The notes below the pieces were generated by a model. It had not been told where the DNA came from. It searched no databases and was given only the letters and a program-made list of their open reading frames with translations. From JAKACA01 sp049510975 (lineage in GTDB: Bacteria > Actinomycetota > Acidimicrobiia > Acidimicrobiales > Bog-793), in contig JBEKYM010000011.1 in NCBI GenBank assembly GCA_049510975.1, positions 1 through 64,000 of the forward strand: DNA of 64,000 nt. The letters run 5' to 3'. Of this stretch, positions 8,369-15,141 are shown piece by piece. Position numbers and translations under genes: made by a program. Position 1 is the first letter of the stretch; the number at the start of each line of letters is the position of its first letter.

Positions 8369-8893
8369 ATGGTGCAAGACATCGACGACCCGAGACGGAT
8401 CGAGCCACCCCAAGCCGGCCTCGCCGAACGCGAGATGCTCGAGGCTTGGCTGGACTTTCATCGTGTCACCCTGTTGCTGAAGACGGAAGGGCTCGACGAC
8501 GATCGCCGCAAGGCCAGGCCGGTTACGACTTCCAAACTCTCGCTTCACGGTCTCGTGCGACATATGGCCGAGGTGGAGCGTTCGTGGTTTCGACGCGTCC
8601 TGCAGCGAGAGCCCGACGTCCCCTACATCTGGTACGACCCCACCGTGGAGGACAGCGATCTTGCCCCTCTCGACGCGGCGGACTGGGACGACGACGTGGC
8701 GGCATGGCAGGCGGAATGCGAGGAGAGCCGCACCGCCGCCGCTGCCCTGAGCCTCGACGACGCCGGGCTCACGAGAAGCGGCACGCCTTGCTCGCTCCGC
8801 TGGATCTACGTGCACATGATCGAGGAGTACGCCCGTCACAATGGCCACGCTGATCTGATCCGAGAGCTCGTCGACGGAACCGTCGGCTGGTAG
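8369..8893 (+). CDS. DinB/DUF664 family protein
   Basis: 174-residue DUF664-type DinB protein. Metal-binding positions are LVRHMAEVERSWF (helix 2) and MIEEYARHNGHADLIRELVDG (helix 4), the latter nearly identical in pattern to the upstream paralogue. The two genes are clearly homologous but well diverged, so this is an old duplication or two separately acquired members. Leaderless start; a strong hairpin begins one base after the stop. Function unknown beyond likely metal- and thiol-dependent chemistry. Confidence 0.88.
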   Translation: MVQDIDDPRRIEPPQAGLAEREMLEAWLDFHRVTLLLKTEGLDDDRRKARPVTTSKLSLHGLVRHMAEVERSWFRRVLQREPDVPYIWYDPTVEDSDLAPLDAADWDDDVAAWQAECEESRTAAAALSLDDAGLTRSGTPCSLRWIYVHMIEEYARHNGHADLIRELVDGTVGW

Positions 8894-8916
8894 CCCGGAA
8901 GCCGCGAGCTTCCGGG
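8894..8916 (+). terminator. Hairpin terminator after DinB gene
   Basis: Perfect 9-bp stem CCCGGAAGC / GCTTCCGGG around the 5-base loop CGCGA, starting directly after the TAG stop. No T-tract follows, as is common for actinobacterial terminators. Confidence 0.65.
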
Positions 8917-8963
8917 GCACCAAACCGATGGACCCTGCAATCACTGCGTCGAACGCAGGACGG

Positions 8964-9221
8964 TTACTTCGTTCCCTTGTAGTTGAGCACCTGCGTCAGA
9001 CGGTGGTCGACGAGCACGAGATCCGCCTGGGCGGTCATCACGGCTTCGACGTCCTTGTAGGCGAGCGGATGCTCGTCGACGAGGTCGGTCGCTGCAGAGG
9101 ACTGCCAGGTCTTTCCTTCCATCGCCGCACCGAGCGAGTCTGCCGTCAGCCGGGGCCGAGCTTCGCTGCGAGACATGCGACGGCCGGCGCCGTGTGAGCA
9201 AGACTGGAAACTGGCCTCGTT
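8964..9221 (-). pseudogene. rtcB: C-terminal remnant of RNA ligase RtcB
   Basis: The minus strand encodes the last ~85 residues of an RtcB-type RNA-splicing ligase: NEASFQSCSHGAGRRMSR, then KTWQSSAATDLVDEHPLAYKDVEAVM and LTQVLNYKGTK to a normal stop. The His in SCSHGAGR corresponds to the guanylylated His of RtcB (about 75 residues from the end, as in the E. coli protein). The preceding ~320 residues with the Mn-binding sites are absent: similarity ends abruptly near 9221 and the divergent MFS promoter begins soon after. No start codon with a ribosome binding site is seen, so this is a truncated gene rather than an active enzyme. Confidence 0.8.
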
Positions 9222-9287
9222 ACACTGCGCCGGTTCCTCGCACGCCGTCGGAGTACGGCACGTCACCTGACTCGGCCCGGAAGTCGT

Positions 9288-9293
9288 TACATT
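9288..9293 (+). promoter_or_regulatory. Leaderless -10 box (TACATT) for MFS-MarR gene
   Basis: TACATT, a seven-base spacer, then GTG 9301; no ribosome binding site. Confidence 0.55.
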
Positions 9294-9300
9294 CCGAGTA

Positions 9301-11325
9301 GTGCCCGCCACGCCCGACCTCACCAAGCGCCGAGTTCTGGTCATCATCGGTGCGCTCATGCTGGGCATGTTCCTGGCCGCCCTCGATCAGACGGTCGTCT
9401 CCACGGCGTTGCCGACCATCGTCGGCGACCTCCACGGAGGATCGCACCTGACCTGGGTGATCACCGCCTACCTGCTGTCCTCAACCGTAGCGACGCCGCT
9501 CTGGGGAAAGCTCGGGGACCTCTACGGGCGGAAGGTGTTCTTTCAAGCGGCAATTGTCATCTTCCTTGTCGGCTCGATCTTGTCCGGGCTCAGCCAGTCG
9601 ATGCTCGAGCTGATCGTGTTTCGTTCTCTCCAGGGTCTCGGTGGCGGCGGTCTCATGGTGGGCGCGCAGACGATCGTGGGCGACATCGTCTCGCCGAGGG
9701 ACCGTGGGCGCTACATGGGCCTGTTCATGGCGATGTTCGGCGTGACGACGGTGATCGGCCCTCTCGTCGGCGGATTGTTCGTTGAGTACGCCTCGTGGCG
9801 TTGGATCTTCTATATCAACGTGCCGATCGGGGTAGTTGCCCTCTTCGTTACCGGCGCAGCTCTGCCAAATGCCCTCACGCGGGTGCGCAGGATCATCGAC
9901 TACCTCGGCACCGCCCTGCTGGCGGCCGCAGCGACCGCGTTCGTGCTGTTCACGAGTCTCGGCGGCACGGATTACCCCTGGGGGTCTCCCGGAATGGTCG
10001 CATTGGCGGCCGGTGGCGTCGTTCTCACCGTTCTCTTCGTCTTGGCGGAACGCCGGGCACCTGAGCCGGTCATCCCGCTGCATCTCTTCACCAACAAGGT
10101 CTTCACCTCCACGAGTGCGATCGGCTTCGTGGTGGGGTTCGCCATGTTCGGGGCCATGTCGTTCTTGCCCCTGTTCTTCCAGATCGTCAAGGGGACGAGC
10201 CCGACTGAGTCCGGGCTGCGCCTGTTCCCAATGATGGGCGGGTTGCTGGTGGCTTCGATCGGCTCCGGGCAGATCGTCAGCCGGTGGGGCCGGTACAAAG
10301 TGTTCCCCGTCGTGGGTACGGCGCTTGTCACCGTCGGGCTCTTTCTGATGTCGGGCATCGGCGTCGCCACGAGCGAGTCGCTCATCGCTGTCTACATGGT
10401 CATCTTCGGCCTCGGTCTCGGACTCGTGATGCAAGTGCTCGTCGTGGCGGTGCAGAACGCCGTGTCGTACGAAGAGTTGGGCACGGCGACTTCGAGCGTG
10501 ACGTTCTTCCGAATGATCGGCGGTTCGTTCGGTACGGCCGTGTTCGGCGCCATCTTCGCCAACGTGCTCACGGGCAACCTCCTCCGATATCTGCGCGGGA
10601 TCACGATTCCCGCCAACCTCGGCGCTCAGATCGACAACCCGTCCCTGATCGCTCACACGTCACCCGCAGTGCACCTTGCCATCTCCGAGGCCATCGCACA
10701 TTCGGTCGACAAGGTGTTCCTCGTCGGGACGCCCATCGCCTTCGTTGCCTTCTTGCTGAGCTGGCTGCTTCCCGAGGTCGAGCTGCGAAAGTCGGTGCGG
10801 ACCGTGGAGGCAGGCGAGGGCTTGGCCGTACAAGAGCCACGGACCTCCCTCGAGCAGATCCAGCTCAACCTCGAGCGGATCGCGAGCCGCGAGAACCGCG
10901 GCGACCTCTACCGAGGACTCGCCGAGCGGGCGGGCCTGTCCCTCGCGCCCAAAGCAGTGTGGCTGCTCTATCGGGTTGCCGATCATCCCGACTGCTCCGT
11001 CGACGAAGTGGCCGAGCGAGTGAGAGTGGACCGAGCCGTCATCGAGCCGGGGTTGCAGCACCTGATCGACGCCGGCTTCATTGCCCGCGACACCCAAGCC
11101 GACGAATCCGCGTCCCACAGACTGCACCTCACGGCCGCCGGTGCCGACGCCGTCGACCGGTTGACCGCTGCGCGCCGCTCCGGGTTGACCGACCTCCTCG
11201 ACGGTTGGGACGTGGGCGCACACCCGGAAGTGGCCGCCATGGTGAGCCAGCTGGCGACAGCGTTACTGGCCGACGACGACAAGATGCTGGCCGACGCACG
11301 GCCCGTACCGGCATCGGCACCGTGA
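9301..11325 (+). CDS. DHA2-type MFS drug transporter with C-terminal MarR-like domain
   Basis: 674-residue fusion. Residues ~10-500 form a 14-helix DHA2 (EmrB/QacA) drug:H+ antiporter: LDQTVVSTALPTIVGDL (motif D1 in TM1), LGDLYGRKVFF (motif A), and FGVTTVIGPLVGGLFVE (motif C). Residues ~530-660 are a winged-helix domain: PKAVWLLYRVADHPDCSVDEVAERVRVDR, then the recognition region and the wing ending HRLHLTAAGADAVDRL. MFS-MarR fusions are known in actinobacteria; whether the soluble domain senses drug, binds DNA from the membrane or only gates transport is unknown. Leaderless GTG. Transport substrate not predictable. Confidence 0.92.
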   Translation: MPATPDLTKRRVLVIIGALMLGMFLAALDQTVVSTALPTIVGDLHGGSHLTWVITAYLLSSTVATPLWGKLGDLYGRKVFFQAAIVIFLVGSILSGLSQSMLELIVFRSLQGLGGGGLMVGAQTIVGDIVSPRDRGRYMGLFMAMFGVTTVIGPLVGGLFVEYASWRWIFYINVPIGVVALFVTGAALPNALTRVRRIIDYLGTALLAAAATAFVLFTSLGGTDYPWGSPGMVALAAGGVVLTVLFVLAERRAPEPVIPLHLFTNKVFTSTSAIGFVVGFAMFGAMSFLPLFFQIVKGTSPTESGLRLFPMMGGLLVASIGSGQIVSRWGRYKVFPVVGTALVTVGLFLMSGIGVATSESLIAVYMVIFGLGLGLVMQVLVVAVQNAVSYEELGTATSSVTFFRMIGGSFGTAVFGAIFANVLTGNLLRYLRGITIPANLGAQIDNPSLIAHTSPAVHLAISEAIAHSVDKVFLVGTPIAFVAFLLSWLLPEVELRKSVRTVEAGEGLAVQEPRTSLEQIQLNLERIASRENRGDLYRGLAERAGLSLAPKAVWLLYRVADHPDCSVDEVAERVRVDRAVIEPGLQHLIDAGFIARDTQADESASHRLHLTAAGADAVDRLTAARRSGLTDLLDGWDVGAHPEVAAMVSQLATALLADDDKMLADARPVPASAP

Positions 11326-11460
11326 GCTCGCCCGGCTTGTCGCCCGGCCTGGAACCACCGATGAGTCGTGCGCACCCGTCACGTCACAACGAGTACAGGC
11401 CCGAGACGGGAGATCAGATGAAGCAACGCGAGTCGACGCGGGAAGCGGTGGAGGCACGCG

Positions 11461-11886
11461 ATGCCAGCAGCTGAGCGGCCGGCGTGGAGCAGGGAGGTCG
11501 GCGCCATCACGTTGTTCGTCGAGGACCTGCAGCGATCGAAGCAGTTCTATGGCGATGTGTTCGACGTGCCGATCGTGTACGAGGACGACAACTCTGCCGT
11601 CTTCCAATTCGGCAGCGCCATGGTCAACTTGCTGGCCGCGACCGAAGCGCCGAGCCTGATCGAGCCGGCCCCCGTCGCCGGAGCCGGAGCCGGATCGCGC
11701 ATGCAGCTCTCGATCTTCGTCGACGACGTCGACGCCGTCTGGGCGGATCTCGCCGGCCGGGGCGTTGAGTTCGTGAACGGGCCGATGGACCGGGAATGGG
11801 GAATGCGCACGGCTTGCTTTGCCGACCCCGGCGGCCACATCTGGGAGCTCGCCCAGGAGCTCGCGCCAGCTCCGCGGCAACCGTGA
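11461..11886 (+). CDS. VOC/glyoxalase-superfamily protein
   Basis: 141-residue single vicinal-oxygen-chelate module with two beta-alpha-beta-beta-beta repeats: AITLFVEDLQRSKQFYGDVFDV and MQLSIFVDDVDAVWADLAGRGV, ending FADPGGHIWELAQELA with the typical C-terminal Glu ligand. Such proteins include dioxygenases, glyoxalase I-like enzymes and antibiotic-binding proteins; the role is open. GGAGG lies 9 bases before the ATG. It follows the MFS-MarR gene by 135 bases on the same strand and converges with the permease gene (9-base gap), so it may belong to the resistance unit. Confidence 0.85.
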   Translation: MPAAERPAWSREVGAITLFVEDLQRSKQFYGDVFDVPIVYEDDNSAVFQFGSAMVNLLAATEAPSLIEPAPVAGAGAGSRMQLSIFVDDVDAVWADLAGRGVEFVNGPMDREWGMRTACFADPGGHIWELAQELAPAPRQP

Positions 11887-11895
11887 TGTCGGCGG

Positions 11896-14367
11896 CTACT
11901 CGCGCTCGGCTCTGATCCCGGCCGCCGCCCGCGTGCGAGCGGCGATACGTGCTGGGAACAGCGCAACCACGTTGGCCAGCAGCAACGCACTCACGGCGAC
12001 GAGCAGCAGACTGAGGGCCGGAACCGTCGGTCGGGCGACTGCGTCGAGCTCGTGGGCGAAGAGGTCCCAGAGTCCTCGACCAGCCACGATTCCCAACGGG
12101 AGGCCGACAATCGTCCCGACTCCGACCGTGATCGTCGCTTGCCAGGCGACGGAGGCCGCGAGCTGTCGTCGGGTGAAGCCGAGCGTCTTGAAGAGGGCAA
12201 GGTCACGGCGGCGCCGCTGGACGGAGGCCGTGAGCGTGAGCCCGAGCGCGGAGAAGGCCCCGAGCGCAAGCGCAGCGGCGAGCACCGCCGGCGTCGTGCC
12301 CATGGACCGATAGTTCACGATCTGTGCCGGCCGCTGTGCCGGTACGACCAAGACGCTGAGCACATCGCCGGACAACGCCGACGCCATACGAGCCAGCGAG
12401 TGGAAGGCGACGGTGGGGTTTGCTCCGCTCTTGAAGCGGATCAGCACCATGTTCGGTCCAGCAGCCCCGACGGCTTGGATGTTGCGCGCCGCGCTCGGAA
12501 TCAGTTGGTAGTCGACCACGGCACCGACCCCGAGCGACAGGTGAAGTCCGTGGCCGATCCCGATGGTCGGCATCGTTGCGGTTCCCACGATGCGCAGGGT
12601 GGTCACGTGACTGGTGTAGCGAGCAACCACTGTGTCGCCCAGACGCTTGTGAAGCTGTGCCAGGGTCGCTGGTCCGACCACGACCTGGTTCGGACCATCC
12701 AGTCCATGGCCGGAAAGGAGCGGAGGCTGGACGGCTGCTCGCGGAGTGGTGCCGATCACGGGAATCGCCTGTCCATCAAACGCGAACGTCTCGAAGTAGA
12801 CATCCGAGCTGGCGGCGATGGAATGGTCCTGATTGAGGAGATGGTCGAGATGGCCCCCGGGAATATCGCCGTACCCAGCGTCGGCTTCGAGGGCGTAGTT
12901 CCAGTTCCAACCGTACAGCGGCGGGCTGTTGACGAGGGTCGTGAGGCTGCTCCCGAACACGAGGGCGGCGACGGTGAACACGACGGCAAGCAGTGCTCCG
13001 GAGATGGCGCTGCGTGCGGGAATCGCCGTCCGTCCCCGCCCGGACTCGAGGGCGAAGCGCACTCCCGCGGAGGCAGCTATGGGAAGGCCGCTCGACGAAG
13101 CCGCCCGAACGATCGCGGACTCGCGGGCGACAGCGATCCACTTGATGCGGGCCTCACGATGCGGAGCGTCGCGATAGGCGAACAGCACAGCGACACCGGC
13201 CAGAGTCGCGAACAAGGCGACGGAACCCAGCGTCAAGACGGTCCAGTCGACGGAGAAGCCCGGCGACCCAACGACCGAGCGGATGGGACCAACGAGAGCG
13301 AACGGCGAGGCCGTCAGAGCGACGCCCGCTGCGAGCAACGTGGCGAGCGACAGCGCAATGACCACACCGAGAACCACGTCGACGGACGTGGTTCTCGGGT
13401 CGGCACCAAGGCTGCGCAACACGTCGCCGTCGGGAGACGCCACGCGGATCTGCCGAGAGATGGCTTGTCCGCCGACGAAGAGCGCAGCCAGTCCTGCGAT
13501 CACGCCGAAGACGCCGAGGGCAATGGCTTCGGGTTTCACTGCCTCTTCACCAGCTGCCTCGACGATCGATGTCACGTGGAAGTAGTACGGATCCGCCGGA
13601 GGCAAGAGGGCCAGGTACTCCCTCTCGACAGCAGCCACATCGGCGGCTCCGTGCTTCAGAGTGAGGCCGCTCCAGGCGTAGCTTGCACAGCAGGCGGAGA
13701 GGCGGTCAGTGAGGGCCGGAGTGAGCAGGGCGCGGGGAATCCGATCGACCTCGTCTTGGATCACCTCGTCGTTGAAGACGGCGATGCCCACGATGTGGAG
13801 GGTGATCCGCAGGACAGGGGGTCCGGTCGGGTAGCCGGAGGCGTTCAGCTCAGCATTGGAGTAGGCGCCCACCGAGATTGCTTGGCCGACATGGAGCCCG
13901 AACAGCTGGGCGGAGTATCGGTTCACGACGATCTCGTCAGCGTCGTTCGGGTTCGCTTGACGCCCGGCGACGATGGTGACTCGGTCCTGACTGAAATACA
14001 GGCCGTTGATGCTGCCGACGATCTCGAGGTTGCCGAAGGGGTTGGAGAGGTCGGGCTTGCCGGTCGCAGTCAAGGGAGCGACATTGAGCGAGACGTAGCT
14101 CTTGAGCGAGGCAACCTGGGGCAGGCGGGCAATCTTGTTGATCAGCCTGGCGTTGTACGGTCCGACGTCGATGTCCATGGCCGACGGGTTGGTGCTCTCG
14201 AGGAACGCCGGGAACGAGGATTGGGTCTGCCGGGCGCCGGCCACGGCAGCCATGGCGATCCCACCCATCACACCGACGAGGAGGACGACCGAGAGGTAAC
14301 CGCCCCAACGCTGGCCGAACGTGGCCCGGAAGCGGTACCAGCCGACCTGGAGGGCTCGTCTGTTCAC
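11896..14367 (-). CDS. FtsX-like ABC transporter permease
   Basis: 823-residue membrane protein with the duplicated MacB/FtsX layout. It has an N-terminal helix (YLSVVLLVGVMGGIAMAAVAG), a large extracytoplasmic domain to ~residue 280, a first helix group (~285-410), a second extracytoplasmic region (~480-680), and a C-terminal FtsX domain with TASVQRRRRDLALFKTLGFT followed by three helices. These permeases normally need a separate ATPase for lipoprotein, peptide or antibiotic export, and none is adjacent here. GTG start with GGGAG 7 bases upstream. It lies 187 bases downstream of marR on the same strand, possibly co-transcribed. Confidence 0.9.
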   Translation of the reverse strand: MNRRALQVGWYRFRATFGQRWGGYLSVVLLVGVMGGIAMAAVAGARQTQSSFPAFLESTNPSAMDIDVGPYNARLINKIARLPQVASLKSYVSLNVAPLTATGKPDLSNPFGNLEIVGSINGLYFSQDRVTIVAGRQANPNDADEIVVNRYSAQLFGLHVGQAISVGAYSNAELNASGYPTGPPVLRITLHIVGIAVFNDEVIQDEVDRIPRALLTPALTDRLSACCASYAWSGLTLKHGAADVAAVEREYLALLPPADPYYFHVTSIVEAAGEEAVKPEAIALGVFGVIAGLAALFVGGQAISRQIRVASPDGDVLRSLGADPRTTSVDVVLGVVIALSLATLLAAGVALTASPFALVGPIRSVVGSPGFSVDWTVLTLGSVALFATLAGVAVLFAYRDAPHREARIKWIAVARESAIVRAASSSGLPIAASAGVRFALESGRGRTAIPARSAISGALLAVVFTVAALVFGSSLTTLVNSPPLYGWNWNYALEADAGYGDIPGGHLDHLLNQDHSIAASSDVYFETFAFDGQAIPVIGTTPRAAVQPPLLSGHGLDGPNQVVVGPATLAQLHKRLGDTVVARYTSHVTTLRIVGTATMPTIGIGHGLHLSLGVGAVVDYQLIPSAARNIQAVGAAGPNMVLIRFKSGANPTVAFHSLARMASALSGDVLSVLVVPAQRPAQIVNYRSMGTTPAVLAAALALGAFSALGLTLTASVQRRRRDLALFKTLGFTRRQLAASVAWQATITVGVGTIVGLPLGIVAGRGLWDLFAHELDAVARPTVPALSLLLVAVSALLLANVVALFPARIAARTRAAAGIRAERE

Positions 14368-14553
14368 CGCAGCGCTCCCACCGATACCGCTCCTTCTCGA
14401 AGATGCTGAGGATCCCCTCGCTCATCGTCCGACGCGAGACATGCTGGCCGACCGAACGGCCTCCGACAAGGGCGTCAGCACGGTGACGACACGGGTGTCA
14501 GCACCCCACGGCGACCATCGGAGCGAGGCGGGTGGTGGACACCGCCGGCGCCG

Positions 14554-15042
14554 TCATGCGTCGAACGGGGCGACCACCCGCCGCAGCAGTCCGGCGAGCT
14601 CGGCGCGTTGCGGAGTGTCGAGCGTCCCGAGAATGGCGTTCTCCCGCGCAACGAGGTCCCGCAGCGCCTGATCGACGCGTCGCCGACCAGCCGCGGTCAG
14701 CTGCACTCGCACGGATCGGGCGTCGTTCGGATCGGGGCGACGCCGAACGAGGCCCCGTTTCTCGAGGTGATCGATGCGATTGGTCATGGTGCCCGAGGTG
14801 ACGAGTGTCTGGGCGACGAGCTGGCCCGGGGAGAGATGGTGGGGAGGATCGGACCTTCGCAGCGCAGACAGCACGTCGAAGGTCCAGGTCTCGAGATCGT
14901 GGCGGGCGAACACGACGGTGCGCTGCCGCTCCAGGTGGCGGGCGAGGCGCGTCACACGCGAGAGCACCTCGAGCGGGGACACATCGACGTCGGGCAGGGC
15001 TCGACGCCATCCCGCTGCCAGACGGTCCACCTCGTCTTCCAT
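14554..15042 (-). CDS. MarR-family transcriptional regulator
   Basis: 162-residue winged-helix regulator: TFDVLSALRRSDPPHHLSPGQL, recognition region TSGTMTNRIDHLEKRGLVRRR, wing with the conserved DxR (PDPNDARSVRVQLTAAGR), and a C-terminal dimerisation helix. It is divergent from aconitase, and a perfect 20-bp palindrome plus a weaker copy lie between them. The layout resembles Streptomyces TamR, a MarR protein that controls aconitase and related genes in response to citrate and trans-aconitate; I infer a similar role here but the ligand is unproved. ATG 15042 is chosen as the natural N-terminus; the upstream open frame crosses the operators. Confidence 0.9.
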   Translation of the reverse strand: MEDEVDRLAAGWRRALPDVDVSPLEVLSRVTRLARHLERQRTVVFARHDLETWTFDVLSALRRSDPPHHLSPGQLVAQTLVTSGTMTNRIDHLEKRGLVRRRPDPNDARSVRVQLTAAGRRRVDQALRDLVARENAILGTLDTPQRAELAGLLRRVVAPFDA

Positions 15043-15079
15043 CGAATCCTCCAGGATGCGAGACCGGATCAGGCTTATA

Positions 15080-15093
15080 TCTTGACATCGAGA
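15080..15093. promoter_or_regulatory. Secondary MarR-type operator
   Basis: TCTTGACATCGAGA differs at two positions from the core of the perfect palindrome (TCTTGATATCAAGA). Centre-to-centre distance is 31 bp, about three helical turns, so both sites face the same side of the DNA. Confidence 0.5.
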
Positions 15094-15107
15094 GAGCAAT
15101 TCTGTCA

Positions 15108-15127
15108 TTCTCTTGATATCAAGAGAA
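15108..15127. promoter_or_regulatory. Perfect 20-bp palindromic operator between marR and acn
   Basis: TTCTCTTGATATCAAGAGAA reads identically on both strands. It ends four bases before the aconitase Shine-Dalgarno GGAGG (15131-15135), so a bound regulator would block aconitase initiation; the marR start is 66 bases away on the other side. Size and symmetry fit a MarR dimer. Confidence 0.75.
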
Positions 15128-15141
15128 ATCGGAGGTGTCCC

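Noticed and set aside
12052..14409. 785-codon plus-strand frame antisense to the FtsX permease
   Set aside because: Composition is charged low-complexity and the opposite strand encodes a full membrane protein with a ribosome binding site.
14608..15141. N-terminal extension of the aconitase frame
   Set aside because: It would run through marR and the operators; GTG 15142 has a perfect GGAGG and matches the usual protein start.
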